From IMG/VR virus record IMGVR_UViG_3300046000_004207, positions 1 through 26,330 of that record: a stretch of 26,330 nucleotides of DNA; one strand, given 5' to 3'. Origin of the DNA: a virus. Both the position numbers and the translations under genes were made by a program. Below are positions 1 through 6,396 of this stretch, piece after piece (positions within the stretch are counted from its first letter, which is position 1; the number at the start of each line of letters is the position of its first letter). The notes under the pieces were generated by a model that did no database searches, was not told the origin of the DNA, and worked only from the letters and a program-made list of their open reading frames with translations.

Positions 1-1320
1 ATTACCGGTGAGAAGCATTCTGGCTTCGTGGGTCCGCGTCTTGTCCGCATCTCTCCCAACGATATTGTCTTTAATGCAACATCCTCCTCGTTTGCTGAGT
101 CTCCTAAGATTATCCGTGAATTGCGGTCGATCGGCTCGCTTAAGGCTGACATGCAGGACCACCCTGAGAACGGGTATCTTGAGGAGGTTTTCTCCAAGGT
201 GATGGTAAACCGTCATCAATTCTCTGGCCTGAGTCAGGGTGACTTCAAGAAGGCGGACGCTTTCCAAATCGACGGCTTCGGGTCCTATCTCGAGTATTTC
301 CAATCGGAGTACGTCGAACTGCTCCACTTCTACGGAGACCTGTACGATGTTGACACGCAAGAGTTCCAAAAGAATCGCGTCATTACCGTTGTTGATCGCA
401 GCTACATTATTCGCAATGAGCCCTGCTCTACGTGGACTGGACGACCGAACATCTTCCATTGTGGCTGGCGTCTGCGTCCTGACAACCTCTATGCTATGGG
501 CCCTCTCGATAATCTGGTTGGCATGCAGTACCGCATCGACCACCTCGAGAACGCCAAGTCAGACGCCTTCGACCTAATTGTCCACCCTGTCATGAAGGTG
601 ACGGGTTACGTTGAGGACTTCGATTATGGCCCGGGCGAACGTATCTATTGTGGGGACGAGGGTAACGTAGAGTTTCTGCGTCCTGACACCACCATGCTGA
701 ATGCTGACACCCAAGTCGCCATCTACGAAGCTAAGATGGAGGAGATGGCCGGTGCCCCCAAACAAGCTATGGGCTTCCGGACTCCGGGTGAAAAGACTGC
801 CTATGAGGTCCAAGTCCTAGAGAACGGGGCTAACCGAGTCTTCCTTAACAAGAGCGCATACTTCGAGGAATCCTTCCTTGAGCCTGCTCTGAATTCGATG
901 CTTGAGACTGCTCGCCGCAACATGGGCCCTTCAGACCTTATTAAGGTTATGGATGACCAGTTCGGCGCTGCGGAGTTCATGAAGATCACCAAAGACGACA
1001 TTGCCGCCAAAGGTAAACTTCGTCCCATTGGTGCTCGTCGATTCGCACGCAACGCCAACATCCTGCAGAACCTGACACAGCTGGCTTCGTCGCCCCTGGG
1101 TCAAGACCCTGCCATCAACGCCCACATCTCTGGTGTCGGCCTAGCAAAGCTGGTTGAGGAGCTGCTGGAACTGGAGCGGTTTGACCTTGTCCAAGACAAT
1201 ATCCGTATCTCGGAGATGTTGGAAACTGAGAAGCTTAAGCAATCTGCACAACAAATCGTAGCCGAACAAGGAATGCCCGACAATGCAAACCCGATGGTAC
1301 CAGCACCTCCCCAAGGCTGA
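1..1320 (+). CDS. Portal (head-tail connector) protein, 5' partial
   Basis: This is the C-terminal 439 residues of a podovirus portal, the dodecameric ring at the capsid vertex through which DNA is packaged and ejected. The reading frame is open from base 1 (ITGEKHSGFVGP...), so the true start lies outside the window. A GTG at 28 is only an internal codon. The assignment rests on overall resemblance to T7/SIO1-type connectors, including the LDNLVGMQYRIDHLENAKSD helix and the FRTPGEKTAYEVQVLENGA segment, and on position directly before a scaffold-capsid pair. The C-terminus is Gln/Pro-rich (MVPAPPQG). The 3' end overlaps the next gene by 38 bases, suggesting translational coupling. I am confident that it is a portal and less so about the exact family. 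Confidence 0.85.
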   Translation: MTGEKHSGFVGPRLVRISPNDIVFNATSSSFAESPKIIRELRSIGSLKADMQDHPENGYLEEVFSKVMVNRHQFSGLSQGDFKKADAFQIDGFGSYLEYFQSEYVELLHFYGDLYDVDTQEFQKNRVITVVDRSYIIRNEPCSTWTGRPNIFHCGWRLRPDNLYAMGPLDNLVGMQYRIDHLENAKSDAFDLIVHPVMKVTGYVEDFDYGPGERIYCGDEGNVEFLRPDTTMLNADTQVAIYEAKMEEMAGAPKQAMGFRTPGEKTAYEVQVLENGANRVFLNKSAYFEESFLEPALNSMLETARRNMGPSDLIKVMDDQFGAAEFMKITKDDIAAKGKLRPIGARRFARNANILQNLTQLASSPLGQDPAINAHISGVGLAKLVEELLELERFDLVQDNIRISEMLETEKLKQSAQQIVAEQGMPDNANPMVPAPPQG

Positions 1321-1528
1321 ACAAGAAGAAGTGAAGAATATAGTAGTTAATTCACAAAAACTACTTGACATTCTCAAAGAAATATGCTACAATACTATTC
1401 AGAATGGGGTAAAGACTCAAGAGGCCGATTACGATTGTCCTTCTTGGGCCTTCAAACAAGCTGACCTTAACGGTTACTTGCGTGCTTACAACGAGATACT
1501 CCAACTCTCTAATCTTGACAAAAGGTAG
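1283..1528 (+). CDS. Small conserved-type protein between portal and scaffold
   Basis: This 81-residue protein starts at an ATG inside the 3' end of the portal gene. It is mostly helical and charged, with a Lys/Glu-rich N-terminal half and a C-terminal motif DYDCPSWAFKQADLNGYLRAYNEILQL. Small proteins at this place are common in T7-like head cassettes, but I do not recognise a function. A sigma70-like promoter (1365-1393) lies inside the gene, and the local sequence is visibly more A/T-rich than its neighbours. The coding call rests on the portal overlap, the lack of any other ORF here and a sensible soluble composition. It ends 12 bases before the scaffold start. Confidence 0.7.
   Translation: MQTRWYQHLPKAEQEEVKNIVVNSQKLLDILKEICYNTIQNGVKTQEADYDCPSWAFKQADLNGYLRAYNEILQLSNLDKR
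1365..1393 (+). promoter_or_regulatory. Sigma70-type promoter upstream of scaffold and capsid genes
   Basis: The -35 box TTGACA (1365-1370) matches consensus exactly. A 17-base spacer follows, then -10 box TACAAT (1388-1393) preceded by TGC, an extended -10 element. Transcription would start near 1400 and read into scaffold and capsid, boosting the most abundant virion proteins. It lies within a coding sequence. The match is visible directly; activity is inferred. Confidence 0.75.
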
Positions 1529-1540
1529 AACTTACTTTCC

Positions 1541-2239
1541 ATGACCGATGGATTCATTACTCCCGCCGACACTCCGCCAGTGACCACTGCCCCGGACCAA
1601 GTTATTCAAGAACGTCTGGCCAATAAAGACGCCTTCATCAATCAACTGCAAGAAGAGCTCGCCGGTGTGCGAGACGCCCTTGCGGCCAAGGATGTCGAAG
1701 TCGAGGCTCAACGTCTACTGCGGGAGGCCCGCGAAGCCGCCAACCCTGCCCCAGCCCGAGAAGCCACACCAGCGCCTAGGGAACCGGCTAAGCCTCTTAA
1801 TGAGGACGAACTGGTTGAGCGTGTTATCAAAGCGCAAGAGCAACGTGTTGCCTCTGAGCGTTCACAAGCGAATGCAAAAGCTGTTGGTGCGCGTCTTGTC
1901 GAACTTTATGGTTCGCCGGATGCAGCCAACAAACTGGTCGCAGATCGTGCTGCGGAACTTGGTGTCTCGATTGCATATTTGCAAGAGACGGCCTCCAAGA
2001 GCCCTAACGCTTTCTATGAACTCATGAAGCTCCAAACTGCGCCGAAGCAAGCTGCCGCTCCCCACGGGGACGTGAATGCAGTCGCGCTTCAAAGCCACGC
2101 ACCGGGTGCGAAGGAAGGTACCGCCGCCTATTATGAACAGCTTCGGCTGCAAATCGGTGATATTGCCTACTACAAACCTAAAGTTCAACAGCAACGCATG
2201 AAAGACGCATTCCGTCTTGGCGATGCTTTCAATCAATAG
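1541..2239 (+). CDS. Capsid assembly scaffolding protein
   Basis: This 232-residue protein lies directly before the major capsid gene, the standard place for a T7 gp9-like scaffold. The composition fits: no Cys, very charged and Ala/Gln/Glu-rich. A predicted coiled coil runs over about residues 25-60 (LANKDAFINQLQEELAGVRD onward), a Pro/Ala-rich linker covers about residues 65-85 (PAPAREATPAPREPAKP), a helical middle follows, and the basic C-terminus (KPKVQQQRMKDAFRLGDAFNQ) would bind capsid protein. Scaffolds guide procapsid assembly and leave before or during packaging. The upstream AAAGG lies about 12 bases before the ATG, longer than usual. Assignment is by position and composition; scaffold sequences diverge quickly. 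Confidence 0.82.
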   Translation: MTDGFITPADTPPVTTAPDQVIQERLANKDAFINQLQEELAGVRDALAAKDVEVEAQRLLREAREAANPAPAREATPAPREPAKPLNEDELVERVIKAQEQRVASERSQANAKAVGARLVELYGSPDAANKLVADRAAELGVSIAYLQETASKSPNAFYELMKLQTAPKQAAAPHGDVNAVALQSHAPGAKEGTAAYYEQLRLQIGDIAYYKPKVQQQRMKDAFRLGDAFNQ

Positions 2240-2252
2240 GACTATATCTTAA

Positions 2253-3245
2253 ATGGCTGGTATGACTACCGCTAATTCGGAAGCCTTGATCCGCTCCGAA
2301 ATCTGGTCTGGTGATCTCAAGCGAATCCTTGAAGATCAGCTGATGGCCACTAAATACGTCGATTGGCTGAGCGGGTTCCCCGACGGCTCCACGTTCACCG
2401 TCCCGTCCATCGGCACTCTCGATGTGAACGACTACGTTGAAGACACCGCCATCCAATACAATGCGATGGACACCGGTGAATTCCAGTTCTCGATCACCGA
2501 CTACATCAGCTCGGCGACCTACATCACCCAGAAGGATCGTCAAGACGCTTACTTCGCAGCGAAGCTGGAGGCCTCGTTTGTGCCTGCTATGGCTCGTGCG
2601 ATTCAAGAGCGTGTTGAGGTCGACATCCTGAAGCAAGGCCAGCCCGGCACTGCTAACGGTCAAACTGTTGCCAACCTGAACTCGATCAATGGCGCTGCTC
2701 ACCGCTGGGTGGGTGGCACTACGACCAACTCGAAGCAACACATTGGTCTGGCTGACTTCGCCCGTGCCCGTCACGCGCTGAAGAAGGCTAACGTGCCCGA
2801 TCAAAACCTGATCGCTATCGTTGACCCGTCGGTTGAGTATCTGCTTAATACGCTGACCAATCTGGTTAGTGTCTCCGACAACCCGCGTTGGGAAGGCATC
2901 GTTGAGGGCGGCATCGGCCAAGGTATGCAGTTCGTCAAGAACGTTTACGGCTTCGACGTCTACACCTCCAACCGACTGGCTCTCTCGGGCACCAACCAAA
3001 GCGGTGCTGCTGAGACTATCGACTCGGTGGCCTCGACGGGTGCTTCGGTTGCCAACCTGTTCTTCTCCGCCACGCAAGACGTCCTTCCGTGGATGGGTGC
3101 CTGGCGTCAGATGCCGAAGGTTGACGGTGAATTCAACAAGGACTTCCAGCGTGAAGAGTATGTTACGACTGCTCGTTACGGCCTGAAGACCTATCGTCGC
3201 GAAAACCTGGTCACGGTCCTTTCCGATCCGTCGGTCGTTGGTTAA
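2253..3245 (+). CDS. Major capsid protein
   Basis: This 330-residue protein is the shell subunit, expected to have the HK97 fold like T7 gp10. The N-terminal part is helical (ANSEALIRSEIWSGDLKRIL). Then comes the mixed alpha/beta pattern typical of podovirus capsids: FTVPSIGTLDVNDYVED, a segment with D-Y-I-S-S-A-T-Y-I-T-Q-K-D, and a C-terminal RYGLKTYRRENLVTVLSD. The length is close to other podovirus capsids. It follows the scaffold by 13 bases and precedes a second structural gene by 18, so all three are probably co-transcribed from the promoter at 1365. Codon use looks strongly biased towards C-ending codons, as expected for a highly expressed gene. Confidence 0.9.
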   Translation: MAGMTTANSEALIRSEIWSGDLKRILEDQLMATKYVDWLSGFPDGSTFTVPSIGTLDVNDYVEDTAIQYNAMDTGEFQFSITDYISSATYITQKDRQDAYFAAKLEASFVPAMARAIQERVEVDILKQGQPGTANGQTVANLNSINGAAHRWVGGTTTNSKQHIGLADFARARHALKKANVPDQNLIAIVDPSVEYLLNTLTNLVSVSDNPRWEGIVEGGIGQGMQFVKNVYGFDVYTSNRLALSGTNQSGAAETIDSVASTGASVANLFFSATQDVLPWMGAWRQMPKVDGEFNKDFQREEYVTTARYGLKTYRRENLVTVLSDPSVVG

Positions 3246-3263
3246 TAGAAAGGATATTTAAAT

Positions 3264-3833
3264 ATGGCTAGTGCTTCCTCGGGTGCTTGGGTTAACCCGG
3301 ACGGTCTTAAAGTCCCGTTCGGCAACTACTACAAGACTCCCGCTAACTTCGTAAACCGCGCTCGTGCGCTGCCCTCTAAGGGCGGTCTCATCAAAGAGAT
3401 CGTTATTGACTATGATCTGGCTAAGCTGGGTGCCGATGGCGTCAGCTACACCACGGACATCAACAACGATGGCACTGTTGACGGTTTCACTACCGGCGAC
3501 TGCTACCTGCCCGCCAACGCCTCGGTTCTCCGTGTCGTCTCGGTGACCAGTGTGGCTGCTGTTGGGGGTACGTCTATTACGCTGGGTACCTTCGCGCTTG
3601 ATGGTACGGCTATTGACGCCGATGGCCTGATTACCGCCACTGAAGGCGTTATCGCCAACCAGAACCTGGTCGGTGGTCGTACCTACGGTGCTGGGGCCTA
3701 CGTGGCTACTTCGGTAGACACCCCGGGTATCGGTACGGCTGATGGCTATCTGGCTATTACTGCCTCCGGCACCTACACTGCTGGTAAGGGCCGTATTCTT
3801 ATTGAATACATCGATCCCCTTGGCGACCTGTAA
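3264..3833 (+). CDS. Probable capsid-associated (decoration/accessory) virion protein
   Basis: This 189-residue protein is rich in Gly, Ala, Thr, Val and Asp and looks all-beta. A middle stretch reads TDINNDGTVDGFTTGDCY, and the C-terminus ends in GRILIEYIDPLGDL. A good ribosome binding site (AAAGGA, 9 bases before the ATG) and placement directly after the capsid and before a terminator suggest an abundant virion component, perhaps a decoration or cement protein. I see no enzymatic motif. The DINNDGTVDG segment looks like a calcium-binding loop but may be coincidental. An alternative is a minor head fibre. Confidence 0.6.
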   Translation: MASASSGAWVNPDGLKVPFGNYYKTPANFVNRARALPSKGGLIKEIVIDYDLAKLGADGVSYTTDINNDGTVDGFTTGDCYLPANASVLRVVSVTSVAAVGGTSITLGTFALDGTAIDADGLITATEGVIANQNLVGGRTYGAGAYVATSVDTPGIGTADGYLAITASGTYTAGKGRILIEYIDPLGDL

Positions 3834-3852
3834 TCAGTAGGGTTTGACATTG

Positions 3853-3882
3853 AGGGGGCTGCTGAAAGGTGGCCCCCTTTTT
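3853..3882 (+). terminator. Intrinsic terminator after the capsid genes
   Basis: The stem AGGGGGC (3853-3859) pairs with GCCCCCT (3872-3878) across a 12-base loop and is followed by a run of T. It lies 20 bases after the stop of the 189-aa structural gene, where partial termination would separate high capsid expression from tail genes, as T-phi does in T7. Confidence 0.85.
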
Positions 3883-3893
3883 GTTACAGCGCC

Positions 3894-4154
3894 ATGGACA
3901 TTGCACAGGAAATCACACACTACGAGACCAACCCTGCGATCATGTACAAATTAGGGCATATCGAGGCACAGCTCGCCGCAATCAACGCCAAACTTGATTT
4001 GAAAGAGGCTGCACAGGACGTTTCAATCGAAGCCCTTCGCAAAGATGTTTCACAACTTAAAGATTGGCGGATGCTCCAACTTGGTGCTGCGGGGGCCATT
4101 TCATTCATTATCGGCATCCTAACTAAGGTGGTTACATGGCCAAGCTTGTCCTAA
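3894..4154 (+). CDS. Small coiled-coil protein with C-terminal membrane segment
   Basis: This 86-residue protein has an N-terminal helical region with heptad-like Leu/Ile/Ala spacing (about residues 18-60, LGHIEAQLAAINAKLDLKEA...VSIEALRKDVSQLKDWR). One hydrophobic stretch follows at about 62-80 (LQLGAAGAISFIIGILTKVV). The coiled-coil-then-TM layout, with a W-R just before the membrane segment, resembles XhlA-type holin accessory proteins, but I claim only similarity of layout. It lies right after the terminator and overlaps the fibre gene by 19 bases. It could be a membrane-associated lysis or entry protein placed away from the main lysis genes. Confidence 0.65.
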   Translation: MDIAQEITHYETNPAIMYKLGHIEAQLAAINAKLDLKEAAQDVSIEALRKDVSQLKDWRMLQLGAAGAISFIIGILTKVVTWPSLS

Positions 4155-5068
4155 CAGATATTGCCAGTCTACAGGCCGAAAGCACTGCGATTCAATCGAT
4201 GAACGCAAACTCGGCGGCCATTGAGACGGCCCTCGAGAATACGCTAAGTCGAGATGGCACGACGCCTAATACCATGTGCGCCTCTTTGGACATGAACAGC
4301 AACAGGATTACCAATCTCGCCGCACCTGTAAGCGGCTCCGATGCCGCACGTCTAACTGATGTTGCGGACGCTCTGTCTGTTGATGCGACTCTCGTGCCCT
4401 CGCTGACCGGCAACTCCGGAAAGATTATGTCGAATGACGGCTCGATCCTGAACTGGAAGACTCCGGCTCAGATTTCAGGCCTCGGCGATCTTCTGTCTAC
4501 CAACAACCTTTCTGATCTCGGCTCCGCCGCAACGGCTCGAACCAACCTAGGTCTCGGCACTGCCGCCGTGGTTGCTACGGGAACCTCTGGGGCCACCCTC
4601 GGTCTCCTGAATGGTAACCTGACGTTCTCGGGCACGGTCGCCAACACAGCTCTTGTCTCTATGTCTGCCGGGGCCACGCTCAGCGGTGCCGTTGACTACA
4701 GGCTTACGGCTACACCTACGACTATTAACTCGGACAGCATTGGCTACCGAGGGGCCCCTCTGAACACCCAGGACGCTACCTACACTCTTGTCCTCGTAGA
4801 CTCTGGCAAGACGGTTCTCCATACCTCGGCTTCTACTCACACTTGGACCATCCCGCCGAACTCCTCGGTGGCTTATCCGACCGGCACTGTGATCGTCGTG
4901 GCTAACATCGGCTCCGGTGCCGTCACGATTGCCCGTGGTTCTGGCGTGTCTCTCCGTATTGGCGGTAGCGCCACGAATGGCGACAAGACGCTGGCCCAAC
5001 ATGGCATCGCCTCGCTGCTCAAACTTGACACTAATAGCTGGTATATCTCCGGCACTGGCGTCTCGTAA
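4136..5068 (+). CDS. Tail fibre / receptor-binding appendage protein
   Basis: This 310-residue protein has fibre-like features. About residues 50-85 contain MNSNRITNLAAPVSGSDAAR, a motif seen in many phage fibres and appendages. About residues 120-145 contain the repeat-like NNLSDLGSAATARTNLGLGT, also typical of trimeric tail fibres. The C-terminal half is Gly/Thr/Ser-rich beta sequence ending in a probable knob (GDKTLAQHGIASLLKLDTNSW). There is no recognisable hydrolase. AAGGTGG lies 4 bases before the ATG. The C-terminal domain probably sets host specificity, which is inference. Its stop overlaps the next start (TAATG). Confidence 0.75.
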   Translation: MAKLVLTDIASLQAESTAIQSMNANSAAIETALENTLSRDGTTPNTMCASLDMNSNRITNLAAPVSGSDAARLTDVADALSVDATLVPSLTGNSGKIMSNDGSILNWKTPAQISGLGDLLSTNNLSDLGSAATARTNLGLGTAAVVATGTSGATLGLLNGNLTFSGTVANTALVSMSAGATLSGAVDYRLTATPTTINSDSIGYRGAPLNTQDATYTLVLVDSGKTVLHTSASTHTWTIPPNSSVAYPTGTVIVVANIGSGAVTIARGSGVSLRIGGSATNGDKTLAQHGIASLLKLDTNSWYISGTGVS

Positions 5069-5412
5069 TGAGCGGCGCTGTTATGGTGCTTAGCACGGGT
5101 CGACCCACGCTGGCCGCTTCGGTTCTACCGTTGGGGCTGTCAGCGACCAGATTTGGACCCGGTACTGCAGTGACATTTCAGACAGCCGTAACGACTGTTG
5201 TCGGCGGTGTACCTCCCTACACCTATCTTTGGACCCGTGTTTCAGGGGACACTGAAATAGGCCCCATCACTGGAACCTCAAGCTCCACCAAATTTTCAGC
5301 CTACTTCCCCAGTTTCGGCTCTTTCCAGACGGTGTACAAATGTGTCGTAACTGATAGCGCTGCTACTCCGGTAGACTCCAATAACATTACTATTACCATG
5401 GAAGCCAACTGA
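5068..5412 (+). CDS. Small Ig-like/PKD-like domain protein
   Basis: This 114-residue protein is dominated by one predicted beta-sandwich. The segment TTVVGGVPPYTYLWTRVSGD, followed later by YKCVVTDSAATPV and a terminal NNITITMEAN strand, is the pattern of PKD/Ig-like folds (a PPYTYxW strand, then Y-x-C-x-V-T-D). Such domains decorate phage particles and may bind surface carbohydrate. It has no signal peptide and is coupled by start/stop overlaps to the fibre gene before it and the tail tube gene after it. Probably an accessory to the fibre or tail; the function is inferred. Confidence 0.7.
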   Translation: MSGAVMVLSTGRPTLAASVLPLGLSATRFGPGTAVTFQTAVTTVVGGVPPYTYLWTRVSGDTEIGPITGTSSSTKFSAYFPSFGSFQTVYKCVVTDSAATPVDSNNITITMEAN

Positions 5413-6125
5413 TGTCGCGTAAAACATTGCTGGACATGACTCAGAACATCCTCAACGCTATGGACAGCGACGAGGTTGACTCCATCGGTGACACTGTTGA
5501 GTCTCTTCAGGTGGCCGAGGTCATCCGAGAGACCTACGAATACATCACGGTGGGCCTGGATATCCCGGGTCGCGCCGGTATCATTATGCTTGACGCAAGC
5601 GGTGACGTTGATCTTCCGAACCACATGACCGTGCCTTCTGATGTCGAGCGTGTCGAATGGATTCGATATAACGGCGAGCCTATTGAGTATAAGGACCCAC
5701 TGTCGTTTGTCATCTACGTCTCGGGCCGTGGCACTGGGACTGAAGTCGATACGATTGCCAATCTTTCGATCTACAATGATCGAGACCCTACATACTACAC
5801 CAGTTTTGATGACGACACTATTGTCTTTGACGCCTATGATCTAGAGGCCGAGTCAACCCTGCAGCAAAGCAAGACTCTTTGCTGGGGGCAACGGTCGCTA
5901 GCCTTCCTGATGGAAGACACCTTCGTCCCTTTGTTGCCGCTGGATATGTTCCCCAGGCTGCTGGCCGAAGCCAAGGCTGCTTGCTTTGTCAACTTCAAGC
6001 AGGTGTCCAACTCCAATGAGGAGCGCCGTGCCCGGAACCAGAAGGTTGTCAACATGAACAGTCGGTTCAAGGCTGGCACCATTAAACCCATCGACAGGCT
6101 TCCCAATTATGGGCGTAAGAGATGA
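5412..6125 (+). CDS. Tail tubular protein A-like (head-tail adaptor)
   Basis: This 237-residue protein resembles T7 gp11, the adaptor ring between portal and nozzle. The N-terminal helical part (TLLDMTQNILNAMDSDEVDS...VAEVIRETYEYI) is followed by a beta region (DVDLPNHMTVPSDVERVEWIRYN) and a helical C-terminal part (LLAEAKAACFVNFKQVSNSNE) with the usual basic end (RLPNYGRKR). Gene order, directly upstream of the gp12-like nozzle, supports the call. The start overlaps the previous stop as TGATG. Confidence 0.85.
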   Translation: MSRKTLLDMTQNILNAMDSDEVDSIGDTVESLQVAEVIRETYEYITVGLDIPGRAGIIMLDASGDVDLPNHMTVPSDVERVEWIRYNGEPIEYKDPLSFVIYVSGRGTGTEVDTIANLSIYNDRDPTYYTSFDDDTIVFDAYDLEAESTLQQSKTLCWGQRSLAFLMEDTFVPLLPLDMFPRLLAEAKAACFVNFKQVSNSNEERRARNQKVVNMNSRFKAGTIKPIDRLPNYGRKR

Positions 6126-6396
6126 TCTCATTGCCGAAGGGGTTCACCCCCGAGCCCTACGATGCGTCTCTAATGAGGCTGTGTATGTCTCGAGTGGACG
6201 TCAAGAATATCGCATCAAGCAGGAAGGGCCCACCTACAGCATCTCTCGATGGCCAAGGGGAACTCTTCCCAGAAATCTTAACGGTTCCTTCACCTCATTT
6301 CGAATGTGCGAAGACCGCCTAGTCAATTTTCTAAAGTCTAAAGATAAATGGGGCAAAGCCATCTACCCCGGCAAGGAGTCTCATGGCAAGAGCTAA
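6109..6396 (+). CDS. Small unknown protein between tail tube A and B genes
   Basis: This 95-residue ORF fills the gap between the two tail tube genes, overlapping the first by 17 bases and the second by 14. It is basic, with a probable small beta domain (EAVYVSSGRQEYRIKQEGPT, then YSISRWPRG) and a helical end (CEDRLVNFLKSKDKW). I do not recognise it. Its position suggests a minor tail or assembly protein. Support comes from the gap filling and a believable composition; the ribosome binding site is weak. Another frame here (6122-6322) reads less like protein. Confidence 0.6.
   Translation: MGVRDDLIAEGVHPRALRCVSNEAVYVSSGRQEYRIKQEGPTYSISRWPRGTLPRNLNGSFTSFRMCEDRLVNFLKSKDKWGKAIYPGKESHGKS

Noticed and set aside
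28-1320. Portal starting at GTG 28
   Set aside because: The frame is open to base 1 with portal-like sequence, so the gene is truncated by the window edge.
2229-3077. 282-aa ORF on the - strand
   Set aside because: Antisense to the major capsid gene; reflects strong codon bias of a highly expressed gene.
3844-3872. TTGACA at 3844-3849 as a promoter
   Set aside because: No -10-like sequence at the right distance; the region forms the terminator stem instead.
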